Origin: Runella limosa DSM 17973
GTDB lineage: Bacteria; Bacteroidota; Bacteroidia; Cytophagales; Spirosomataceae
NCBI RefSeq assembly: GCF_000482465.1
Contig: NZ_KI519421.1
Span: forward strand, 132,321 to 183,983
Direction: 5' to 3'
Length of the DNA: 51,663 nucleotides
Made by a program: the position numbers and the translations under genes
The notes under the pieces: generated by a model
What the model saw: only the letters and a program-made list of their open reading frames with translations
Told to the model about the DNA's origin: nothing
Database searches by the model: none
Part shown: positions 45,305 to 51,663 of the stretch, piece by piece
Numbering within the stretch: the stretch's first letter is position 1
How the letters are laid out: each line of letters opens with the position of its first letter

Positions 45305-46135
45305 ATGATAAAATCCCCCTATTTCTGGCTAGCTGTCATTATGACCGCTCTCATTCCCTGCTTCATAATCGACATTGTACACCACTACCTTGATTGGAAA
45401 AAAGAAGTAAGAGAAGAACTAATCATTGTTGTACAAAACATATATACTTTCACCAAAGACCAAAAAGCCAACATCTTAGACCGAGTTTTTGAGCGAAACC
45501 AAACCTTGATGTTCCTTATGTACCTCAAAAGCTTTGCGGTTCTGCTTTTTTTGAGCGGTAGTAGTTATTTTTTCTGGCGTTATCAAAAACAAGCAAAACC
45601 CAAAGTCTGGCAACCTTCGCTTTATACGATTGGATTGATGGCTTGTTTTTTATCAATAAAAATCTTTGTATTAAATACACACAATTCCAATGAAAATGTG
45701 AGACTTATCTCCATCAATCCAAATGCTACTTCGTTTGAGGAGATTTATAACAAACATTTTAAAGGGAGTGTCGTGTATGTGGATTTTTGGGGTACGACTT
45801 GCGGGCCTTGCCTACAAGAATTTAGGAATTTCACCAAGCCTCTCAAGGAAAAATATCGAACAAGAAACGACATTAAGTACCTTTATATAGCACAAGGAAA
45901 TGAATACCTCTGGCGTGAGCAAATCAAAAAATACAACGTAGAGGGAAATCATATTTTTATTAGTGAAGATCAATATGCCAAACTTTATCGGCAATCTACC
46001 AAAGATAGTACGATACTGATGCCGCGCTATTTAATCATCAATAAAAAAGGGGAATTAGTAGAAGCAAACGCCAAAAGGCCAAGTGATACCGACAGTTTGT
46101 ATCGTCAATTGGACAAATATTTGGTTATGGATTAA
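45305..46135 (+). CDS. membrane-anchored thioredoxin-like protein
   Basis: 276 residues from ATG 45305; a GTG at 45194 would add 37 residues that hold no family feature. Three hydrophobic helices (about 5-28, 68-92 and 108-128) precede a thioredoxin domain with the redox motif Cys166-Gly-Pro-Cys169 (WGTTCGPCLQEF) and a cis-Pro region (LMPRYLIINKKGELV). It probably acts in disulfide reduction outside the cytoplasm, as TlpA/ResA proteins do. The 180-bp gap upstream holds no other feature that I can support. Confidence 0.85.
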   Translation: MIKSPYFWLAVIMTALIPCFIIDIVHHYLDWKKEVREELIIVVQNIYTFTKDQKANILDRVFERNQTLMFLMYLKSFAVLLFLSGSSYFFWRYQKQAKPKVWQPSLYTIGLMACFLSIKIFVLNTHNSNENVRLISINPNATSFEEIYNKHFKGSVVYVDFWGTTCGPCLQEFRNFTKPLKEKYRTRNDIKYLYIAQGNEYLWREQIKKYNVEGNHIFISEDQYAKLYRQSTKDSTILMPRYLIINKKGELVEANAKRPSDTDSLYRQLDKYLVMD

Positions 46136-46225
46136 AACATTTCGTCAATTATTTTCGACACTATATCAATCTTTGGGGCATTGGTACGCCATAAACCGTT
46201 ATTTTTCAGTCTAAAATAGGCGACA

Positions 46226-47287
46226 ATGCAACATTGGTTTTTCAGATACAAACTTCACCACATTCCATTTTGGATAGGTTATCACCTTCTTTGGATGATA
46301 TTCAACGTGGGGAGTTTGGAAGGAGTAATTGGTTATCTGTTCAGGGGCGAAGCACCCATCAAGTTCATCGGTTACATTATTTTTCAGGCAGCGGGAGCGT
46401 ATTTTAACCTATATTTTCTTATACCCAAGTTTTTGTACGTTGGAAACTACAAAACGTATATTACGTTGGTTATCCTGACGGTTTTGGTATGTACAGGTTT
46501 TATCACTTGTGGCTATTTTTTGAATGCCTATTATTCAAAATTGACTTTTTTTGAATTATTCAACAAACGCCCCGACCAGTGGTTTATCATCTATTCGACC
46601 GCTGCGCTTCCTTCTACCGTAGGTTCTATGACCTTGGCAATGAGTATAAAACTTGGTAAAAACTGGCTCAATGCCGAGCGAAAACGCCTTACTTTGGAAA
46701 AAGACAATCTTGAAACCGAACTCAAATACCTGAAATCACAGATAAATCCTCATTTTTTATTCAATACCATTAATTCCATTTTTGTCTTGATTCACAAAAA
46801 CCCCGATTTGGCGTCGGAGTCGTTGGCTTCATTTTCAGAAATGCTTCGTTATCAACTATATGAATGCAATGACGAGAAGATTTTGTTGAGCAAAGACCTC
46901 CAATTTTTGGAAAACTTTATCGAACTAGAAACTTTACGTTTGAACGAAAATCAAACCGAATTGGCGTTTGAATTGAACCATGAGTCGGCTCGGGGTCATC
47001 AGATTGCGCCGTTTATTTTGTTGCCTTTTGTTGAAAATGCCTTTAAACACGTATCAAAGGGAAAAACCCAACAAAATTTTATAAAATTGGATTTGAAAGT
47101 TGACACCGAAAAGATACTTCATTTGCACCTCGAAAACAGTCATGACGTAGAAGCAACAAACGAAAGTTCGGGAATTGGGTTAAAAAATGTCGAACGAAGA
47201 CTCAATTTGATATACCCAAATCGACATACCTTAGACATAGAACGAGGAGTGAATTTTTTTAAAGTTAAATTAACCATCCATCTATAA
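46226..47287 (+). CDS. LytS-type sensor histidine kinase
   Basis: 353 residues. Four transmembrane helices in residues 1-150 and a coiled coil (about 150-170) precede the His_kinase/HATPase module, with phospho-acceptor His176 in QINPHFLFNTINSIF, FVENAFKH as N-box and SSGIGLKNVERRL as glycine-rich lid. This is the classical partner of LytTR regulators, and the regulator gene follows after 24 bp. Signals for such Bacteroidota four-TM kinases are mostly unknown. Confidence 0.95.
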   Translation: MQHWFFRYKLHHIPFWIGYHLLWMIFNVGSLEGVIGYLFRGEAPIKFIGYIIFQAAGAYFNLYFLIPKFLYVGNYKTYITLVILTVLVCTGFITCGYFLNAYYSKLTFFELFNKRPDQWFIIYSTAALPSTVGSMTLAMSIKLGKNWLNAERKRLTLEKDNLETELKYLKSQINPHFLFNTINSIFVLIHKNPDLASESLASFSEMLRYQLYECNDEKILLSKDLQFLENFIELETLRLNENQTELAFELNHESARGHQIAPFILLPFVENAFKHVSKGKTQQNFIKLDLKVDTEKILHLHLENSHDVEATNESSGIGLKNVERRLNLIYPNRHTLDIERGVNFFKVKLTIHL

Positions 47288-47311
47288 AAACTCCCCTTGG
47301 AGAAGGCAGCT

Positions 47312-48037
47312 ATGAAATTACGATGCGTTATAGTGGACGACGAACCTTTAGCCAGCGAAGGGCTTATGAAGTACGTCGAGGTGGTCGATTATCTGAGCCT
47401 TGTCGGTGTGGCAGAAAACCCACTCGAACTCAACAAATTACTTGACAACCAAGCCACTGACCTCTTATTTTTAGACATTCAAATGCCCCACATGACGGGG
47501 CTGGATTTTCTAAAAATCAGGCAGAACCTTCCGATGGTCATTTTGACAACGGCCTATCCCAACTACGCCTTAGAAGGATTTCAGTTTGATGTGGTCGATT
47601 ATTTGTTGAAACCCATCACGTTCAATCGTTTTTTCAAAGCCACCAACAAAGCCAAAGATTTGTACTTTTTAAAGAATCAAGCGCTTCAAAATTCGCCTCC
47701 AAACAGCGAACCCGATTATCTGTTTATCAAATGTGAAAGCAAGTACGAGAAAATTTTGGTGGACGAAATTCTGTTTGTTCAAGCCCTTCAAAACTACGTG
47801 ATTATTCACACCCTACGGGGAAAATTTATGACGTTACTTCCCCTAAAAACCGTGGAAGAGTACCTCGACCCGAGCCAATTTTTACGGGTTCATAAATCGT
47901 ATTTGGTGGCTATTACCAAAATCGAGCGCATCGAGCCTACTGAGCTTTCTATTCAGAATCAGCTCATTCCCATCAGCCGCAACCTCCGCGAGCGGGTATT
48001 GGAAGTGGTTGTCAAAAACAGGTTGCTGGCCAAGTAG
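47312..48037 (+). CDS. LytTR-family response regulator
   Basis: 241 residues from ATG 47312; a TTG at 47297 would add five residues. The receiver domain has VDDEP, phospho-acceptor Asp55 (FLDIQMP), TTAYPNYALEGF and Lys100 (LLKPI). The LytTR domain (about 135-240) includes DEILFVQALQNYVIIH and FLRVHKSYLV. It is co-transcribed with the LytS-type kinase. Its targets are not evident; trpA follows 85 bp downstream but is an unlikely specific partner. Confidence 0.95.
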   Translation: MKLRCVIVDDEPLASEGLMKYVEVVDYLSLVGVAENPLELNKLLDNQATDLLFLDIQMPHMTGLDFLKIRQNLPMVILTTAYPNYALEGFQFDVVDYLLKPITFNRFFKATNKAKDLYFLKNQALQNSPPNSEPDYLFIKCESKYEKILVDEILFVQALQNYVIIHTLRGKFMTLLPLKTVEEYLDPSQFLRVHKSYLVAITKIERIEPTELSIQNQLIPISRNLRERVLEVVVKNRLLAK

Positions 48038-48122
48038 TACGCTTTGCCGTTCAAATAGGCGTACTCCAAATTTTGGTTGTCGTAGTGGAAAATCCTACAT
48101 TTACCAAAAAAATAAACCCAGC

Positions 48123-48911
48123 ATGAATCGAATTGTTCAACTTTTCCAGAAGAACCCCACCCACAATCTAAACGTATATTTTACGGCAGGTTTTCCGCAA
48201 TTAAACGACACCCGCCGTGTGCTAAAAGCCCTCGAAGAAGCAGGAGCGGATTTGGTTGAAATTGGTATGCCCTATTCTGACCCCGTGGCTGACGGTGAAA
48301 CCATCCAAAAAAGCAACGAACAATCGCTTGAAAACGGAATGAGTGTCAAGAAACTATTCGAGCAACTTCATGGAATGCGTTCAGAAATAACGCTGCCCGT
48401 GTTGCTGATGGGATACATCAACCCCGTTCTCCAATTTGGCATTGAGAATTTTTGCCAGCAATGTGCAGAAGTTGGCGTAGATGGGCTTATTTTACCTGAT
48501 ATGCCCGTAGATGAGTACTTAGCGTATTATAAACCTACGTTTGACAAGTACGGCATACTCAATATTTTCTTAATTACGCCTCAAACAACCGAAAAACGCA
48601 TTCGCCAAATCGACGAATCAAGTGAAGGGTTTATTTATATGGTATCGTCGGCCAGCGTGACAGGTTCTCAGTCAGGCGTCAGCCACGACATGGAAGCTTA
48701 TTTTGCGCGGGTCAATGCCATGAACCTCAAAAACCCACGCTTAATTGGCTTTGGTATCAAAGACAACGAAACCTTCAACAAAGCTTGTGAGCACGCAAGT
48801 GGCGCCATCATCGGTAGTGCTTTCATTCGGGTCTTGCAAGAAAGTACCGAACTTGAAAAAGACATCACTTCGTACGTACGGGGCGTTAAGGGCGCTTCTG
48901 CACTTGTTTAA
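48123..48911 (+). CDS. trpA: tryptophan synthase alpha chain
   Basis: 262 residues from ATG 48123; a start at 48009 would overlap the preceding regulator gene. It cleaves indole-3-glycerol phosphate to indole and glyceraldehyde-3-phosphate. Catalytic Glu46 (LVEIGMPYSDP) and Asp57 (VADG) correspond to Glu49 and Asp60 of the enteric enzyme. The phosphate-binding end IGFGIKDNETF and GAIIGSAFI is present. No other trp gene is in the window; trpB would normally be adjacent, so the trp pathway is split here. The next gene starts 15 bp downstream. Confidence 0.95.
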   Translation: MNRIVQLFQKNPTHNLNVYFTAGFPQLNDTRRVLKALEEAGADLVEIGMPYSDPVADGETIQKSNEQSLENGMSVKKLFEQLHGMRSEITLPVLLMGYINPVLQFGIENFCQQCAEVGVDGLILPDMPVDEYLAYYKPTFDKYGILNIFLITPQTTEKRIRQIDESSEGFIYMVSSASVTGSQSGVSHDMEAYFARVNAMNLKNPRLIGFGIKDNETFNKACEHASGAIIGSAFIRVLQESTELEKDITSYVRGVKGASALV

Positions 48912-48926
48912 CTTCCCAATAAAATC

Positions 48927-49640
48927 ATGAAAAAGCTACTTTTTTCCTTAACCATCGTTTTTGCTAGTGCAGCTGCTAGTTTCGGACAAACAGCCGATGA
49001 AATTATTTCTAAAGCCATTGATGCCCGTGGTGGCTCGGCCAAACTCAACGCCCTCAAATCGATGCGAATGGAAAGCACGACGTCGGTCATGGGGATGGAT
49101 TTGGCCTCCAAGTCGGTCATTGTTCATAAGCGCGGAATGCGCAACGACATTGAAGTGATGGGTCAAAGCATCGTTGTTGCCATCGACGGTGATAAAGGCT
49201 GGACCATTAATCCAATGCAGGGTTCTGACCCCGTGGCGCTTCCAGACGAACAAGTCAAAGCAACGGCATCACAATTGGACTTGTCGGGTATGGCCAATAT
49301 CAAAGAGTCGGGTGCTGCTGCCGAATTAATGGGCAAAGAAACCTTGGACGGAAATGAAACATTTAAAGTAAAACTTACTTCCAAAGACGGCACCATTATG
49401 ACTCACTACATTGACACAAAAACGTATCTTACGGCCAAAACATCCATCAAGGTTACGGTAAGTGGTCAGTCAGTAGAGGTTGATACAAAAATGTCTAATT
49501 ATAAAGTGGTCGATGGAGTTTCGTTTCCCCATACAACCGAGATTTCAAACCCTCAAGCGGGTGCAATCGTAACGACTATTACCAAATTAGAACTTAATCC
49601 AACCATCGACGAAAGTATATTTGCGATGCCGAAGAAATAG
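48927..49640 (+). CDS. exported LolA-like/outer-membrane-lipoprotein-sorting-type protein
   Basis: 237 residues with a signal peptide ending ASFGQ. The remainder is beta-rich and resembles the LolA/LolB half-barrel seen in many Bacteroidota periplasmic proteins: ADEIISKAIDARGGSAKLNAL, MRMESTTSVMGM, WTINPMQGSDPVALP, THYIDTKTYLTAK and FPHTTEI. It probably binds lipid or another hydrophobic ligand, with function unknown. It follows trpA after 15 bp, and a terminator lies 20 bp after its stop. Confidence 0.82.
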   Translation: MKKLLFSLTIVFASAAASFGQTADEIISKAIDARGGSAKLNALKSMRMESTTSVMGMDLASKSVIVHKRGMRNDIEVMGQSIVVAIDGDKGWTINPMQGSDPVALPDEQVKATASQLDLSGMANIKESGAAAELMGKETLDGNETFKVKLTSKDGTIMTHYIDTKTYLTAKTSIKVTVSGQSVEVDTKMSNYKVVDGVSFPHTTEISNPQAGAIVTTITKLELNPTIDESIFAMPKK

Positions 49641-49660
49641 TTTCTATTAAGTGGATAAAC

Positions 49661-49691
49661 AAAAATAGCCCTTTTCAGAAGGGCTATTTTT
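49661..49691. terminator. bidirectional intrinsic terminator
   Basis: AAAAATAGCCCTT (49661-49673) pairs with AAGGGCTATTTTT (49679-49691) around a 5-nt loop. It lies between the LolA-like gene and the convergent T9SS-CTD gene. Confidence 0.9.
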
Positions 49692-49703
49692 GTTTACGAA
49701 GTT

Positions 49704-50024
49704 TTATTTGACAACAAATTTCTTTGTCCAAGTCTCATCGCCTTGTTCGCAATGAATAAGGTAATAACCCGTTGGAATTGAATACAGCGTCGTCTTTATA
49801 TAATGCGTACCTGTGGGGTATAAATCATTGGTCAATAACCGTATAAGCTGCCCGTTTGGGTCAAGAATTTTAACAATCACTCGCGAAGGTAGTTGCAGTT
49901 TGAATTCAACCGTTACGTACTCCGTGGCGGGATTTGGGTAAACTTTCCACTGCGGCTCCTGCATCGCTCCCAACTGCACCAACGAGCTCCAAATAACGAA
50001 GAGCATGGATAATCGGGTTTTCAT
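49704..50024 (-). CDS. tiny secreted protein consisting of a T9SS type-A sorting domain
   Basis: 106 residues. A signal peptide covers about 1-20 (MKTRLSMLFVIWSSLVQLGA). Everything after it is a Por-secretion C-terminal domain: WKVYPNPATEYVTVEF, ILDPNGQLIRLL, TGYYLIHCEQGDETWTKKFVVK. Such domains normally end large cargo proteins delivered through the type IX system to the surface; here no cargo precedes it. It may be a remnant of a longer protein or a stand-alone factor. The 132-bp gap to the sialidase stop holds no other feature. Confidence 0.85.
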   Translation of the reverse strand: MKTRLSMLFVIWSSLVQLGAMQEPQWKVYPNPATEYVTVEFKLQLPSRVIVKILDPNGQLIRLLTNDLYPTGTHYIKTTLYSIPTGYYLIHCEQGDETWTKKFVVK

Positions 50025-50156
50025 AGTAGGGCAATTGGCTTTTTCGTATCAAACGTACGAATATACACATAGATTGTCAGAAGGCAGGTGTCGTTGCCTA
50101 AAACATACCTTAAAATACCCTATTTTTAACAGCCTTTACGTTTTTTTTATGGTTCT

Positions 50157-51323
50157 TTATTTAACCAACCAGTTGTATCCAAAAACAGCATAGACTATTT
50201 TGGTATAATCATCTTTTTCGTACAAAACCCCAATTTGCTGGTCTTTTTGTACCACCAAGTCGGAATAAGCCGCTGCACCTGCATAAATTTCCTTACCAGC
50301 CGACCAGCTTTTTCCATCGTCTTCACTCACCCGAATGGTCAATTTTTCGCGTTTTGTTTGACTGTTCAAGTTGGAAAAAATCAACACTTTTTTCCCTTTT
50401 TTAGGCTCAAAATCAATCATACTTCCCTGGCAAACTGGATCAGGTAAGTCGGTCATCACTTTCACTTCCGACCACGTTTCTCCCGCATTTTTGGTAAAAG
50501 CCTGAATACGATACTTGGCATCTCCCGACTGATTACGGCAATTAAAAAGCAAACTACCGTCCGATGTTTCTGCCGCAATCGCCTCATTACTACCCGCATA
50601 GGCTACATTAGGAGACAACTTAAACGATTGCCCGTGGTCATCGGTGTAAAATCCATGCGCAATATAATCTTTCGACTTAGGCTGCGGAGGGCCTTCCGAA
50701 TGATTGGCTGCGATATAAATTCGACCTTTATACGTCCCTTTCCGAATTTGCAAACCATGCCCAGGAGTATTGGCATACGAGCGCCAATCTTCCTTAAAAA
50801 CATACGCAGGATTGGTGGCTGGATGGTTAGGTTTTGATACTTGCGTCGTGATGTTGACCGCCTCAGTCCACGTACGTCCATTATCAGTACTTGTTTTGAA
50901 CCAGACCTCCCTCATGGCTTTTCCTTCGCGTACTTCTTGTTCGTGCGCGATGCCTGTGTTGTAAAACAAGAAAAGTCGTCCCTTGGGGTATCGCTTATCG
51001 GTAAGGTCAAAAACGGGCGCTTGGTTTCCCGCTTGGTCTGCGCCATTATCAGCCACCACTTGCAGCGCAGACCACGATTTTCCTTGGTCAGAACTACTTT
51101 TCATCACAATTTCCACATCGCCAAAATCGCCACAATTGTTGCGGCGCGCTTCGGCGAAAGCCAACAAGTGGCCATTAGGTGCTTTGACGATGGCAGGAAT
51201 TCGGTAACATTTATATCCCTCCAAGCCATTTTGAAAAACTGTGACATCCTGAGGCTCTGTTAGCGGAGAAGAGGTAAAGTATTTTCCCCAACCAATAATC
51301 GTAAAAATTAGCAAATAGTACAT
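50157..51323 (-). CDS. nanH: exo-alpha-sialidase (GH33)
   Basis: 388 residues with an N-terminal signal sequence (MYYLLIFTIIGWG). It releases terminal sialic acid from glycans. The family Arg is in CYRIPAI (Arg41), the acid Asp66 in NNCGDFGD, probable Arg ligands are Arg263 (NCRNQ) and Arg325 (KREKLTIRVS), and nucleophile Tyr353 is in AAYSDL. Five Asp boxes of the S-x-D-x-G-x-T/S-W type are at about 78-84, 145-152, 226-233, 277-284 and 333-340. No nanA/E or transporter is nearby. A 13-bp inverted repeat lies just upstream. Confidence 0.95.
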   Translation of the reverse strand: MYYLLIFTIIGWGKYFTSSPLTEPQDVTVFQNGLEGYKCYRIPAIVKAPNGHLLAFAEARRNNCGDFGDVEIVMKSSSDQGKSWSALQVVADNGADQAGNQAPVFDLTDKRYPKGRLFLFYNTGIAHEQEVREGKAMREVWFKTSTDNGRTWTEAVNITTQVSKPNHPATNPAYVFKEDWRSYANTPGHGLQIRKGTYKGRIYIAANHSEGPPQPKSKDYIAHGFYTDDHGQSFKLSPNVAYAGSNEAIAAETSDGSLLFNCRNQSGDAKYRIQAFTKNAGETWSEVKVMTDLPDPVCQGSMIDFEPKKGKKVLIFSNLNSQTKREKLTIRVSEDDGKSWSAGKEIYAGAAAYSDLVVQKDQQIGVLYEKDDYTKIVYAVFGYNWLVK

Positions 51324-51346
51324 AGCATTAGCGATAAGCCTTTAAA

Positions 51347-51447
51347 TTACCTGAAACGAAGCACAAGAAGTATTTATAATGAATTCGTAGAATTATTTTC
51401 CTCAAAAGAGAATAAAACAAGCTCCATTAAGAAATCGTTTCAGGTAA
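51347..51447. repeat. 13-bp inverted repeat spanning 101 bp upstream of the sialidase gene
   Basis: TTACCTGAAACGA (51347-51359) and its exact reverse complement TCGTTTCAGGTAA (51435-51447) flank 75 bp of AT-rich DNA. The first arm lies 24 bp upstream of the sialidase start. It may be a looping operator pair or a small MITE-like element. No gene is seen in 51324-51467. Confidence 0.6.
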
Positions 51448-51467
51448 GCGTAAGTAGTAATAAACGC

Positions 51468-51495
51468 AAAAAGCCTCAGATGTCTGAGGCTTTTT
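51468..51495. terminator. bidirectional intrinsic terminator
   Basis: AAAAAGCCTCAGA (51468-51480) pairs perfectly with TCTGAGGCTTTTT (51483-51495), loop TG. On the minus strand it ends the tRNA-Val transcript. Confidence 0.88.
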
Positions 51496-51502
51496 GTTAA
51501 TG

Positions 51503-51579
51503 TGGGAGTTGAGGGAGCGGGCCGCCGCCGCGGTCGAACGTCCCCGACTCTCTGCTTGTAAGGCAGATGAGCCTCCGTT
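51503..51579 (-). pseudogene. degenerate tRNA-Val copy
   Basis: The 3' acceptor side (AACTCCC), T-arm pieces and an intact anticodon arm (CTGCCTTACAAGCAG) repeat the tRNA-Val next to it. The D-arm and the 5' acceptor strand are lost, and about 17 GC-rich bases (51517-51533) interrupt the T-arm. It cannot fold as a cloverleaf. Confidence 0.75.
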
Positions 51580-51588
51580 TATTTTTCG

Positions 51589-51663
51589 TGGGAGTTGAGG
51601 GATTCGAACCCCCGACCCTCTGCTTGTAAGGCAGATGCTCTGAACCAGCTGAGCTAAACTCCC
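51589..51663 (-). tRNA. tRNA-Val (anticodon UAC)
   Basis: A 75-nt cloverleaf reads on the minus strand, from G at 51663 to the discriminator A at 51589. The 7-bp acceptor is GGGAGTT/AACTCCC, D-stem GCTC/GAGC, anticodon stem TCTGC/GCAGA with loop CTTACAA (anticodon TAC), and the T-loop is TTCGAAT. The 3' CCA is not encoded. The 5' end coincides with the window edge. Confidence 0.93.

Noticed and set aside
48009-48122. Extension of trpA into the preceding LytTR regulator gene
   Set aside because: TrpA proteins begin near MNRIVQLF; the extension is out-of-frame translation of the regulator's end.

Overview
The window looks like chromosome from a Bacteroidota bacterium, most likely order Cytophagales (a Runella/Spirosoma-type genus, judged by gene content only). 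The signs are a T9SS sorting domain, an OMP_b-brl_3-type outer-membrane receptor, many AraC-family regulators, LytTR two-component systems, moderate GC with AT-rich intergenic DNA, and almost no Shine-Dalgarno sequences. There is no prophage, CRISPR array or SusC/SusD pair.

Layout. 1-8721 (minus): four tandem genes for large secreted proteins, two paralogous RCC1-type proteins followed by two multi-domain Ig/cadherin-like proteins, the last cut by the window edge. 9614-13441 (plus): a LytTR response regulator, a TPR-like histidine kinase and an AraC regulator. An 892-bp AT-rich region separates this block from the secreted-protein genes and carries a LytTR-type direct repeat. 13508-25745: a Nudix-type (NrtR-like) repressor gene diverges from a long plus-strand series of exported catabolic enzymes: three type-B carboxylesterases, an amidohydrolase, two esterase-D-type esterases, a sugar isomerase-like protein and a sulfatase. 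A 25-bp palindrome in the divergent promoter is the obvious operator candidate. 25746-29603: a CitMHS transporter and a split AtuA (DUF1446) pair, with a REP-type transposase (RAYT) and its palindromes lying between them. 29610-38634: an MFS transporter, a Crp/Fnr regulator, AraC regulators, ApbE, serine acetyltransferase, a Dabb protein and an NTF2-sugar dehydrogenase fusion. 38855-49640: an outer-membrane receptor divergent from an ECF sigma factor carrying an envelope extension; a dehydrogenase/AraC pair; a membrane thioredoxin; a LytS/LytTR pair; an orphan trpA; and a periplasmic protein. 49704-51663: a tiny T9SS-CTD protein, a sialidase, a tRNA-Val remnant and tRNA-Val(UAC).

The most striking find lies just upstream of the serine acetyltransferase gene (33456-33581). 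A 15-codon ORF with four consecutive Cys codons is followed by an intrinsic terminator and, between them, a segment able to pair with the 5' arm of that terminator. The geometry is that of a ribosome-mediated cysteine attenuator controlling the first committed step of cysteine synthesis.

Other points of interest are: a RAYT whose coding sequence contains a perfect 28-bp palindrome and whose stop codon comes from a second one; a 122-bp imperfect inverted repeat upstream; an ECF sigma factor with an internal signal-peptide-like start; the candidate operators for the LytTR, Nudix and AraC regulators; and a 13-bp inverted repeat upstream of the sialidase gene.
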